From Granulosicoccus sp036478565 (lineage in GTDB: Bacteria > Pseudomonadota > Gammaproteobacteria > Granulosicoccales > Granulosicoccaceae): a DNA stretch of 64,000 bases. The notes under the pieces were generated by a model. That model was not told the DNA's origin and did not search any database. It worked only from the letters and a program-made list of their open reading frames with translations. The DNA lies in assembly GCA_965224525.1 (NCBI GenBank), contig OZ245050.1:2046001-2110000 (forward strand), in the 5' to 3' direction. Every line of letters starts with the position of its first letter. The stretch's first letter is position 1. This document shows positions 1 to 7,353 of the stretch, in pieces. The translations under genes were made by a program, and so were the position numbers.

Positions 1-55
1 ATCCGCAATTAACCATTCAGCGGCAAATACCCGCACTTTTACACTGGCGCTAACA
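1..55 (+). repeat. Right terminal repeat of an IS21-family element (copy A)
   Basis: These 55 bases match 20108-20162 with a single difference. The copy at 20162 lies just downstream of an istB-like gene, so this is the right end of a second copy of the same element, whose body lies outside the window. The end finishes in CA, as IS21-family termini do (outer TG...CA). The base after the repeat falls inside an IS110-type transposase frame, so this element inserted into another insertion sequence. Confidence 0.8.
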
Positions 56-56
56 G

Positions 57-269
57 ATTGGTAATGCACACTTGAAGTGGGCCTTCTCTGAAGCCGCTGT
101 ACTCTACCTGAGGGGTAACAAAAAAGCACAACACTACCTGCAAGTACTTCAAAAACGCATGACCAAGGCAAAGGCCCTTTCGGTTCTGGCACACAAGCTG
201 GGCCGGTGCGTATTCTTCATGATGAAAAATGAGACCGTCTTTAATGAAAAACAGTTTCTAAAGGGTTAG
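57..269 (+). pseudogene. IS110-family transposase, C-terminal fragment
   Basis: The frame reads I-G-N-A-H-L-K-W-A-F-S-E-A-A from the IS21 terminus onward and ends with a K-A-L-S-V-L-A-H-K-L-G-R block. Both are characteristic of the C-terminal (transposase_20) part of IS110-family DEDD transposases. Only about 70 residues remain. The catalytic DEDD half and any bridge-RNA leader upstream are missing because the IS21-type element cuts in at position 55/56. The apparent start (TTG at 72) is internal to the family domain. It is a dead remnant. Confidence 0.8.
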
Positions 270-270
270 T

Positions 271-422
271 CACGCAATGGGGTGAGCTGCTAACCTAACT
301 GGACCACAGGTTGAATGTGTCAATAACTCGATGAAATCACACCTTGGCAAAAAAGCCATCACATCGATTTATACATCAGATCTCCTGAGCCCCTTTTTTT
401 GATTAGACACCCCATTGGCGTG
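271..422. repeat. Inverted repeat downstream of the IS110 remnant
   Basis: The 14 bases at 271-284 (CACGCAATGGGGTG) recur in reverse complement at 408-422 with one inserted base. The arms are 123 bp apart and begin right after the transposase stop. Subterminal inverted repeats occur in the IS1111 branch of this family, so this may be the old element boundary or a folded RNA region. I see no gene in 270-756. A T-run at 394-400 is the only other notable feature. Confidence 0.4.
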
Positions 423-756
423 CATCAACACAATGAACAAAGCCGCTTACACCCTGGCTGAGCCTGACGCTAATGGATGCTCAGGATATGAGTAAACCAG
501 TCACTTTGAATAGTGCCATCCCAGGGTTAACCGATGAATGTCTGGTGGCCCTGTAGCCTCTGATGGATCACTATAAATACAGGCAGCGCTGAGAGCGCAG
601 TAAGAGACCCTCTATATGTGTTTGCTGTAAGCGACTTGCTTAACAGCTACCATGACAGATGAAGTAGCCGTCTTTGTTCATTGACTATTTTTCGGGCATG
701 CGCTCATGGCTGAAATAACAACCTATGCCTATTGACAGGCAGGAGGCTCATATGTG

Positions 757-1050
757 TTAGGCTGCTTTGAATTTTAACTTCTGTACTTCAGATAGATCAG
801 TACTTTTCTTAGCCTGCCAAAGTTCATAGTTGTATTGCATTGCCAACCAACTCTCCGGGGTTCTCCCTAATGCCTTTGACAACCGTAAAGACATCGCTGG
901 ACTGATTCCACTCTGGCCGTTAATTAGTCGGTTCAGTGTTGACGACGATACTCCCAGACTTTCAGATAGCTTCCGAACACTTACATCAAACGGTGTTAAG
1001 TAAGTTTCTCTAATAAACTCCCCTGGATGGGGTGGATTGTGCATACTCAT
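757..1050 (-). CDS. higA: HigA-family antitoxin (XRE-type DNA-binding protein)
   Basis: This 97-residue protein opens with H-N-P-P-H-P-G-E-F-I-R-E, the signature of the HigA/VapI addiction-module antidote family. A helix-turn-helix follows (residues about 27-60, with L-G-V-S-S-S-T-L-N-R-L-I-N-G). It should neutralise the HigB toxin and repress the shared promoter. Its ATG directly abuts the higB stop codon (0 nt), so translation is probably coupled. The toxin-first gene order is typical of higBA and unlike most toxin-antitoxin loci. The length is normal for the family and nothing looks broken. Confidence 0.92.
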   Translation of the reverse strand: MSMHNPPHPGEFIRETYLTPFDVSVRKLSESLGVSSSTLNRLINGQSGISPAMSLRLSKALGRTPESWLAMQYNYELWQAKKSTDLSEVQKLKFKAA

Positions 1051-1329
1051 TTAATGATAGTCCTCATAGTCAGGCAAATAGACATTCCCCTCTTGAAACT
1101 CATAGGTGAGCCGCCAATTACCACTCACTGTTATGGACCATCGGCCTTTTAATTTACCTTTAAGCCTGTGTAGCCGGTATCCGGGGATATCCATGTCCTT
1201 AGCTGATTGTGCGGTGTCAAGCGCCGTAAGCATCATTCTCAACCTTGGCGCTTGATCCGGTTGAATTCCTTTCCTGGTTCCAGTTTTGTAGAACCGACGC
1301 AATCCTTTGTGTCGAATGGAATTGATCAT
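1051..1329 (-). CDS. higB: HigB-family toxin (RelE-like mRNA interferase)
   Basis: The protein has 92 residues and the compact RelE/HigB fold pattern: I-R-H-K-G-L-R-R-F-Y near the N-terminus, then H-R-L-K-G-K-L-K-G-R-W-S-I-T-V and N-W-R-L-T-Y-E-F, and ends in D-Y-E-D-Y-H. Family members cleave mRNA on the ribosome. The basic K/R-rich centre and C-terminal His fit a working toxin. It is the first gene of the higBA operon. The start ATG lies only 6 bases after a strong -10 box and has no Shine-Dalgarno sequence, which suggests a leaderless transcript. It looks intact. Confidence 0.92.
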   Translation of the reverse strand: MINSIRHKGLRRFYKTGTRKGIQPDQAPRLRMMLTALDTAQSAKDMDIPGYRLHRLKGKLKGRWSITVSGNWRLTYEFQEGNVYLPDYEDYH

Positions 1330-1335
1330 TTATAA

Positions 1336-1364
1336 ATTATAGCATGTTGCGCATCACGCATCAA
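1336..1364 (-). promoter_or_regulatory. higBA promoter
   Basis: Read on the minus strand there is TTGATG, a 17-base spacer and TATAAT (the -10 box at 1336-1341, the -35 box at 1359-1364). The spacer and -35 box hold the repeated GATGCG of GATGCGTGATGCGC, a plausible HigA operator overlapping the promoter. The expected transcription start falls at or within a base or two of the higB ATG at 1329. Positions 1365-1691 beyond it show no gene I can support. Confidence 0.75.
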
Positions 1365-1691
1365 CAGAGTTTATTCACCGCACAATAACAGAATTCAAAT
1401 TAGTACGAAAGGTGGCTTCGCCCGACAACCGGGTAATTGGCACCGTGGGCGCGGAGTTAATCGATTTTTAAGAGCGATTTAATCCCATACGCCTCAATTT
1501 TTATTGGAGCAAATAGCGCTACCTATTCATATTCAAACGTTGACCTTTTACGCAGACAAGAGATACTTATGATCTGGTCATTTTAAGCCTTACAGTGTGC
1601 TGTGCCGCAATTGTTTTGCCAGAAGAACGATGACAGGCTTACCCGAATTGCCAATGTCAGTGCTGACAAACCGGGTATATATGACCTGTGT

Positions 1692-2173
1692 TTACTTTGG
1701 CAGCTTTACCGGTCGGCCGGCTTCAAGAACACCATCGGCCCTTGCCCTCAGGAAGAGGTAAATATCATCGAGATGTTTTGTGATATTGGGGTCATTGGAA
1801 AAGACGGCATTGCACTTGAAGATCCGGAAGCCAAGGTTACGGTACGTCCTTCCAGGACTGTTTTTCTGAAGGTTTTATAATCCAGATCTTTTAATAATTC
1901 AACCAACGCAGGCGCAAAACTGCTACCCATGGCATCTTGCCCGTGACAGGCATTGCAGGTGCCGTGAAAGCGGCGATAGCCATTGTATGTCCCTTTGCCT
2001 ACCATGCCATCCTCTTCGACATATATAGGTTCATCTGTGGGCGCATTTTCTCCAGCGCCCTTTTGGTTATTGGCGGCTACGCCTGCACTATCGGCATGCG
2101 CAGTAAAGTTTATGCAACAGGTGATCAAAATAAATGGCAAAGCGTAGAATTGTCTTGTCTTAGTTTTAAACAT
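1692..2173 (-). pseudogene. Exported monohaem cytochrome c with a frameshift
   Basis: The N-terminal 27 residues form a Sec signal. A C-N-A-C-H haem motif follows within G-Y-R-R-F-H-G-T-C-N-A-C-H-G, then F-A-P-A-L-V. This resembles the small cytochromes that accept electrons from PQQ alcohol dehydrogenases (PedF/XoxG type). In the first frame the protein ends abnormally at 1748 after A-M-P-S-F. One base away, the other frame restores N-I-T-K-H-L-D-D-I-Y-L-F-L-R-A-R-A-D-G and stops at 1692, which is what the family ends with. The break sits at an A4 run (1799-1802 on the plus strand), so it is a one-base deletion or a sequencing error. Confidence 0.8.
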
Positions 2174-2271
2174 GAAATTACTCCATCATCAGGTCAAAAA
2201 AGCCGGGGCAAGGCGTAACATTGCTGATTTGCAGTTGTTACTGGATATCGCTCACAATAGTGCGATTTCAA

Positions 2272-2637
2272 TTACCCGAGTTGTTGTTGGCGAACCGACA
2301 GATGGGGCGGGGCGCGGGCCTGTAACTGGAATAGAGCGGGGTGGTTATTACCCATTACCTGTTCAATGGATACAAGCTGAGCCGTCAAGGTCCGGCGTAG
2401 ATGAATGCTGGACCACATTCGTTCTGACGCCTGGTTTATAGAGACTGCCGGTGCGCAGTGATCATTTGACCAGGCAGCCGAAATATCATCGACGACGTTG
2501 CCTGATGAGTCGACAACCAGACGTGTCAAACCAGTGCCATTACAAACGATGACGGAATCAAATCCCACACCAAAAGCGCTGGCCAGTGCCAGTGAGATGC
2601 GCGGCGTCAGGATTGCGACCGAAAGCAGTAGACACAA
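2272..2637 (-). CDS. Small exported protein of unknown function (DUF2946-like?)
   Basis: The protein has about 121 residues. A hydrophobic start (L-L-L-S-V-A-I-L-T-P-R-I-S-L-A-L-A) looks like a signal peptide, followed by a conserved-looking core with two cysteines. It ends Q-L-Q-A-R-A-P-P. The pattern recalls DUF2946 proteins, but this is only a resemblance. The first codon used here is TTG, and the frame stays open further upstream without an ATG, so the start is uncertain and the N-terminus may be eroded. It lies upstream of the damaged cytochrome on the same strand and may have shared its transcript. Confidence 0.5.
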   Translation of the reverse strand: MCLLLSVAILTPRISLALASAFGVGFDSVIVCNGTGLTRLVVDSSGNVVDDISAAWSNDHCAPAVSINQASERMWSSIHLRRTLTAQLVSIEQVMGNNHPALFQLQARAPPHLSVRQQQLG

Positions 2638-2774
2638 TCCCCGTGCGTGCGGATAAACAGCGTACGGGAAGCTTAAAATATGGCAGGCAGGCTTTCACTG
2701 TGGATCATGTTGCACATGTTCCCATGACCATACCAATAAATTCTGTTTATCGCGATTAACTAACGTCGCTTGAA

Positions 2775-3134
2775 TCAGGCAGAAGCACGCCATTCCTGTA
2801 ATTTCTTCGTCAACTGGCTGGATAATTTAGAAAAATTGCCACCCATTTTCATGCGCGCATTGGCTTCATCCTTTTTTCCGACAATCGCCATGCCGAGAAT
2901 GGTGCCTGCTTCCGTATGAAAATCCGCATGCAGCTTGCGAACCTCCTTGTAGTAGGGCGACGTTTTTTGTTCTGCAGGTATGTGCTCATAAAGCCATTTG
3001 CCAAAAGCACAATTGCAATCCTGCTTGCCTTGTTCAGGTGTGATGTCGGATGCACCTGTGTCGATCGCATTTCGTAGCTTTTGCTTCCACTGACCGTGTG
3101 CACTGATTGCCTTGCCTATGACATCTTCAAACAT
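2775..3134 (-). CDS. Stand-alone CZB zinc-binding protein, paralogue 1
   Basis: The whole 119-residue protein is one chemoreceptor zinc-binding (CZB) domain. The expected ligands are visible: His13 in H-G-Q-W, Cys42 in C-A-F-G-K-W, and His69 and His73 in the H-x3-H pair. There are no membrane segments, so it is soluble. CZB domains normally sit at the end of chemoreceptors or diguanylate cyclases and sense zinc or oxidants such as hypochlorite. Here the domain is free-standing beside a chemoreceptor gene. It differs from the neighbouring paralogue at 21 of 119 residues by my count, so the pair arose by tandem duplication. Confidence 0.85.
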   Translation of the reverse strand: MFEDVIGKAISAHGQWKQKLRNAIDTGASDITPEQGKQDCNCAFGKWLYEHIPAEQKTSPYYKEVRKLHADFHTEAGTILGMAIVGKKDEANARMKMGGNFSKLSSQLTKKLQEWRASA

Positions 3135-3422
3135 GTTGTATCTCCGGTTGTCTATTAATGGTATTTCTCAAAGGGTGTAGCAGCTATGTAAGCACTGTGC
3201 TCGTATTCTGTAATTCAACTCAAAGGTGGTCGATTACAAAACATGTATTACATGCATACCGCTGACTGAACATATTCATATTCTCCAGAATTCTACATCC
3301 CAGGATGCTGTTTTCAAGGGCGGCGATGTAGGGGTTGTCCGTTCGTATGACAGGACTGCTTATGTAGGACATTACTACTCGACGATTGGACAGTTGGTTG
3401 GCTGATTACAACCTTGTGTGTT

Positions 3423-3782
3423 TCAGGCAGATGCACGCCATTCTTGTAATTTTTTCGTCAACTGGCTGGATAGTTTAGAAAAATTGCCACCCATTTTCAT
3501 GAGCTCATTGGCTTCATTCTTTTTCCCGACAACTGCCAGCCCGAGTATACTACCTGCCTCAACATGAAATTTCGCATGCAGTTCGCGAACTTCCTTGTAG
3601 TAGGACGTCGATTTTTGATCTGCCGGCATGTGCTCATAAAGCCACTTGCCAAAGGCACAATTACAATCCTGTCTTACTTTTTCAGGCGTAGTGTCAGAAG
3701 AACCTGTGTCAATCGCACCTCTCAGTTTTTGCTTCCACTGCCCGTGCGCACTGATCGCTTTGCCTATTTCATCTTCAAACAT
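3423..3782 (-). CDS. Stand-alone CZB zinc-binding protein, paralogue 2
   Basis: This is the second 119-residue CZB protein, with the same ligand set (His13, Cys42, His69, His73) and an identical C-terminal third (K-M-G-G-N-F-S-K-L-S-S-Q-L-T-K-K). Substitutions are concentrated at residues 28-36 and 52-94. It lies 129 bp downstream of the chemoreceptor gene on the same strand, with its own duplicated leader. I infer that it acts with that receptor or with the chemotaxis kinase complex as a soluble metal or redox sensor. No partner can be shown from sequence. Confidence 0.85.
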   Translation of the reverse strand: MFEDEIGKAISAHGQWKQKLRGAIDTGSSDTTPEKVRQDCNCAFGKWLYEHMPADQKSTSYYKEVRELHAKFHVEAGSILGLAVVGKKNEANELMKMGGNFSKLSSQLTKKLQEWRASA

Positions 3783-3911
3783 GTTGTATCTCCGATTTAC
3801 TACTGGTATTTCATTAAGGGGTATAGTGACGATGCAGACACTACGTTCGTTTTGGTGGTTTCACTCACAGCTGGTCGATTGTCAGATATGCGTCTCGAAT
3901 CTATTGTTAAC

Positions 3912-6260
3912 CTAAAAATCATTCCAAAAATCATTATCCCCTGACGCCGCTTTCAAAGGCGGCGGCGGGGTGGCAGCCTTTTCATTGGACAGGATCGGTT
4001 TCTGAATCTCACTGCTACCGGACGAATCGTTAGAAAACATATCAGTGTTACTCAAGCCAGTTGGAACAGCGCCCCCTGGAGCAGGCTGTTCTTTTAAACT
4101 TGAACTATTCAGTTGATTTGTGCTGCCATTCGCAGTGAAGTAGCCTATTTGAGTGGTCAGCATAGTTGCCTGACCACTCATTGCTCGACTGGTGTTTGCA
4201 GCCTTGTCCACCATGGATGCGTTTTGTTGTGTAACACTGTCCATATGAACAAGTGACTGGTTAATCTGCTCGATACCGATTGCCTGTTCATCACTGGCTA
4301 CAGTTATCTGCCCCATAATATCGGTCAATTCCGAGATAGACAAAACGATATGCTCAAGCTCTTCTCCCGATTCTGTAACAAGCTGCGTACCATCCTTTAC
4401 TTTATTTACGCTATCTACAATCAGTTCCTTTATCTCCTTGGCAGCTGATGCGCTACGCCCTGCCAGCTGTCGAACCTCACTGGCAACGACAGCAAAACCA
4501 CGTCCCTGCTCACCAGCTCTTGCTGCCTCCACTGCTGCATTGAGTGCAAGCAAGTTAGTCTGGAATGCAATTTCATCGATAACACCGATAATGTCTGCGA
4601 TGCGTTCGCTGGCAGAACTGATTTCGCGCATAGCAGAAATTGCACGACCGGCAGTTTCTCCACTTGAAGTTGCGCGCGCACTTGTGTCAATAACCAGCTC
4701 ATTTGCTGCCCTGGCATTCTCAGCATTCTGCTTTACTGTGCTGGTCAGCTCCTCGGTGCTGGATCCTGTTTCTTCAAGGTTCGCAGCTTGCTGCTCTGTT
4801 CTTTCACTCAATCCTGCATTACCAGCAGATAGTTCGTCTGCACCCATTTTTACCTTTACAGCTAATGCCCCTGATTCTTCTATGACGGTTCGCAATCGGG
4901 TTCGCATATCTACCAGTTCTGCGTATGCACCTCGTGAGCCTATGTCAGCCGAGTCGTCGGCCAGATCACCACTTCCAATTGATTTGGCAATTCTGGTAAT
5001 GTCAGCAGGGTCACCGCCAAGCACTCGTAACAAGTGCCAACCCAGTAGTAACGCAAATATCGATACCGCCAATGCGGAAACTGCAGTAAGAATTAGCGAT
5101 GTTTTTCGAAGTGCTTTTACCGGAGCAAAAGCTTCTTCTGAACTCATACGCGTTATGATAGCCCAATTGATTCCATCAACATCCACAGGTGCGTAGGCTG
5201 TTAAATACTCCACCCCATTGCTGGTTTCAAGTACGGTTCCAGATTTACCTGACAGTGCGAGAGAGGCAGAGCGTGATTCAATTTTCTTTTTTAGTATGGT
5301 CGACTCATCTGCCAAGCGGGACTGTGAACGCATAAAGCCGTCTTTGCCCAAAAGCACAGACTCGCCAGTTTCACCCATACCATCGCCGCTGGTCATTATG
5401 CTGTTTAGTCGGTCAATCGGCATTTGGAATGCCAATACACCAATAAGGTGATCGTTTTCGTAAATTGGCGATGCGACAAAGGCTGCGGGAGCGCCCATAG
5501 ATGGCGTGTATTTCGCGTAATCAGATATCGCAACTTCACCGCCAGAAATCTTCAGTGCCTCGCGTGTTACGTTAGACAGGCTGGTATTCCGATGAGGGCC
5601 ATTAAACAGGCTGGTTCCGAAGTCAGTCTCCTTGAAAACGGAATAAACGATAGTTCCATTTTCGGGTTCAATTAGAAAAATATCGTAGTATCCAAATCGT
5701 TTGATGTAGTCTTCGAACATCTGATGGTAGTTGGCATGATGCCGATTGTAGGTAAACTGCTTGTCAATTGACTCAAGTTTATCTTTTTCCCCGATTGGAT
5801 TATCGTTCTCTACGATATACAGATATTGCGCGACAGTGCCAGCGTCGCTCTTAGGAGTTAATCTGTCCGCAGATAGGTTAGCTGTCTGCTTTTCATCAAA
5901 TGTGGGAAAGAAATCCTGTTCGTAGAAGCGTCTAAGTTTCCTCTTCATCTTCGTCAAGTCGTTAGCACCTAGATCCAGGTCGTTTTCCATGGACGCAAAG
6001 CCACTACTGAACTGTCGCATCGCTGTGTGTACAGACGGGTTTAGTCCCAGTGCGCTGTTTTGATTTATCACTCCGTGTAAATACGCTTCAACTGATAATT
6101 CACGGGTCGACACATCAGAATGCAACCGATCGAAAGTGGTTTGCTCCATTGTAGAGCTGGCCTGCTTGGTTATGAGAAGACTGGTAATCTCCATGGGAAC
6201 CAGACCTGAAATAATCATGCAGACAACCAACAATGGTCGCATTCGAATCTTCTTGAGCAC
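3912..6260 (-). CDS. Methyl-accepting chemotaxis protein with periplasmic Cache sensor
   Basis: This is a 782-residue receptor. It has a membrane helix at about 7-29 and a large periplasmic double-Cache-type sensor at about 30-385 (Y-D-I-F-L-I-E-P..G-T-I-V-Y-S-V-F-K and S-P-I-Y-E-N-D-H-L-I-G-V-L-A-F-Q). The second helix lies at about 386-405, followed by HAMP (about 406-460) and the cytoplasmic coiled coil. The invariant hairpin tip is present (I-D-E-I-A-F-Q-T-N-L-L-A-L-N-A-A-V-E). The last five residues are F-W-N-D-F, matching the x-W-x-x-F CheR-tether pentapeptide at the end of a flexible tail of about 60 residues. Its gene is divergent from the cheY operon. The ligand is unknown. Confidence 0.93.
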   Translation of the reverse strand: MLKKIRMRPLLVVCMIISGLVPMEITSLLITKQASSTMEQTTFDRLHSDVSTRELSVEAYLHGVINQNSALGLNPSVHTAMRQFSSGFASMENDLDLGANDLTKMKRKLRRFYEQDFFPTFDEKQTANLSADRLTPKSDAGTVAQYLYIVENDNPIGEKDKLESIDKQFTYNRHHANYHQMFEDYIKRFGYYDIFLIEPENGTIVYSVFKETDFGTSLFNGPHRNTSLSNVTREALKISGGEVAISDYAKYTPSMGAPAAFVASPIYENDHLIGVLAFQMPIDRLNSIMTSGDGMGETGESVLLGKDGFMRSQSRLADESTILKKKIESRSASLALSGKSGTVLETSNGVEYLTAYAPVDVDGINWAIITRMSSEEAFAPVKALRKTSLILTAVSALAVSIFALLLGWHLLRVLGGDPADITRIAKSIGSGDLADDSADIGSRGAYAELVDMRTRLRTVIEESGALAVKVKMGADELSAGNAGLSERTEQQAANLEETGSSTEELTSTVKQNAENARAANELVIDTSARATSSGETAGRAISAMREISSASERIADIIGVIDEIAFQTNLLALNAAVEAARAGEQGRGFAVVASEVRQLAGRSASAAKEIKELIVDSVNKVKDGTQLVTESGEELEHIVLSISELTDIMGQITVASDEQAIGIEQINQSLVHMDSVTQQNASMVDKAANTSRAMSGQATMLTTQIGYFTANGSTNQLNSSSLKEQPAPGGAVPTGLSNTDMFSNDSSGSSEIQKPILSNEKAATPPPPLKAASGDNDFWNDF

Positions 6261-6485
6261 GGGCTAGAACCTCTTTGAGCTTGAGTTGAAATGGGTATCG
6301 GCGCTATTTTAAATCTGTACATGCCTTTGTGTTACATGGGCAACGCTTACTGCATATACAAGGGTTAGTTGCACCGTGTAACCACGATCTGTTATCCGAA
6401 AGGGTTACATATGGCGCTATGAGGTTTTATGTAGTACGAGAATTGCCGCTATCGAAGCTGATTCACAAATTAGAGAGCCTCGCAA

Positions 6486-6848
6486 GTGAGAGTAATGATT
6501 GTCGACGACAGCACTTCTATGCGCATGATCGTGAAAAGAACCCTTAAGCAAGCTGGATACGATGATATGGAATTCCAGGAAGCTGAGGACGGCGTTGATG
6601 CCCTGGAGAAAATTGAAGAATATGGCCCACATCTTGTTTTGTGCGATTGGAACATGCCAAGAATGAACGGTATTGATTTCCTCAAAGCTATTCGGGAAGC
6701 AGGTAATGCGGTTAAGTTTGGATTCGTTACAACGGAATCCACAGCTGAGATGCGAGCGGCTGCAAAAGAGGCAGGCGCTCAGTTTTTAGTGGCGAAACCG
6801 TTTACTCCTGAAAGCTTCGAAAAAGCACTGCGCCCGGTAATAGGATAA
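6486..6848 (+). CDS. cheY: Chemotaxis response regulator CheY
   Basis: This is a 120-residue single receiver domain. It has the acidic pair Asp7-Asp8, phospho-acceptor Asp54 in C-D-W-N-M-P, the switch threonine in V-T-T, and Lys104 followed by Pro. The output helices match CheY, the phosphorylated messenger that binds the flagellar switch. The start is GTG at 6486. It is the first gene of the chemotaxis operon and is divergent from the receptor gene, with 225 bp between them for promoters. It sits 2 nt before the CheX-like gene. Confidence 0.95.
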   Translation: MRVMIVDDSTSMRMIVKRTLKQAGYDDMEFQEAEDGVDALEKIEEYGPHLVLCDWNMPRMNGIDFLKAIREAGNAVKFGFVTTESTAEMRAAAKEAGAQFLVAKPFTPESFEKALRPVIG

Positions 6849-6850
6849 TC

Positions 6851-7306
6851 ATGAAATACAAGATTCCAACAGATGACAAGCTGACTTCCATGTTACAAAT
6901 GATTGCGGGAGAGGATGCGGCTGCAAAGTCAAATGATAAAAACAAACTGGACTCTATATCACATCGCGGCTTGTTTGTTGACAAGGATGGAGAACTGGTG
7001 GCTATTTGTTCTTGCGACCTTCCAACAGCCGCAGCTTTGGGTTGCGCACTATCCATGATACCACCAGGCGGCGCTGAGTCGATGGTGGAAGATAAGGAGT
7101 TAACGAAATCTGCTGCTGATAATTTGTATGAGGTTATGAACATCCTATCCAGTCTGTTGATGAGTGATCATTCAGCGCATTTAAAAATAAGCAGTGTTGT
7201 TGAGGGAAGCGGGGATGATCCAACGTCAGGTGAGTGCCACTACGCAGGATTCGACCTGGATCTTGGAAAGTATGGTGCTGGAAGTTTGCTCTTCTGCGCT
7301 GTTTGA
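6851..7306 (+). CDS. CheX-like chemotaxis protein, putative CheY-P phosphatase
   Basis: The protein has 151 residues and no membrane segment. A helix at residues 86-101 carries E94-x-x-N97 (N-L-Y-E-V-M-N-I-L), the E-x-x-N catalytic pattern of the CheC/CheX/FliY phosphatases. The segment G-F-D-L-D-L-G-K-Y-G near the end resembles the beta strands of that fold. The overall similarity is weak, so the assignment rests on the motif plus position: it lies 2 nt behind cheY and just before cheA, and no cheZ is seen in the window. If correct, it would switch off CheY-P. Confidence 0.6.
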   Translation: MKYKIPTDDKLTSMLQMIAGEDAAAKSNDKNKLDSISHRGLFVDKDGELVAICSCDLPTAAALGCALSMIPPGGAESMVEDKELTKSAADNLYEVMNILSSLLMSDHSAHLKISSVVEGSGDDPTSGECHYAGFDLDLGKYGAGSLLFCAV

Positions 7307-7353
7307 CTTGTTGGTAATACGGACTAATAACCAGATGCAGGCGGAGCAGTGGT

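Larger units (their letters stand above)
2775..3815. repeat. Tandem duplication of a CZB gene and its leader
   Basis: The unit at about 2775-3165 recurs at about 3423-3815. The genes match along their whole length. So do the leader bases just upstream: both read ACATGTTGTATCTCCG and then share a TGGTATTTC..AA.GGGT stretch. The 288 bp between the copies (3135-3422) hold the duplicated leader and otherwise nothing recognisable. Confidence 0.8.

Noticed and set aside
1602..1880. A 92-residue plus-strand open frame
   Set aside because: It is the antisense of the second half of the frameshifted cytochrome, whose minus-strand frames carry the recognisable haem protein.
4438..5196. A 252-residue open frame antisense to the chemoreceptor
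   Set aside because: It lies entirely over conserved receptor coding sequence, is biased to Ser/Ala as antisense frames are, and has no family pattern.
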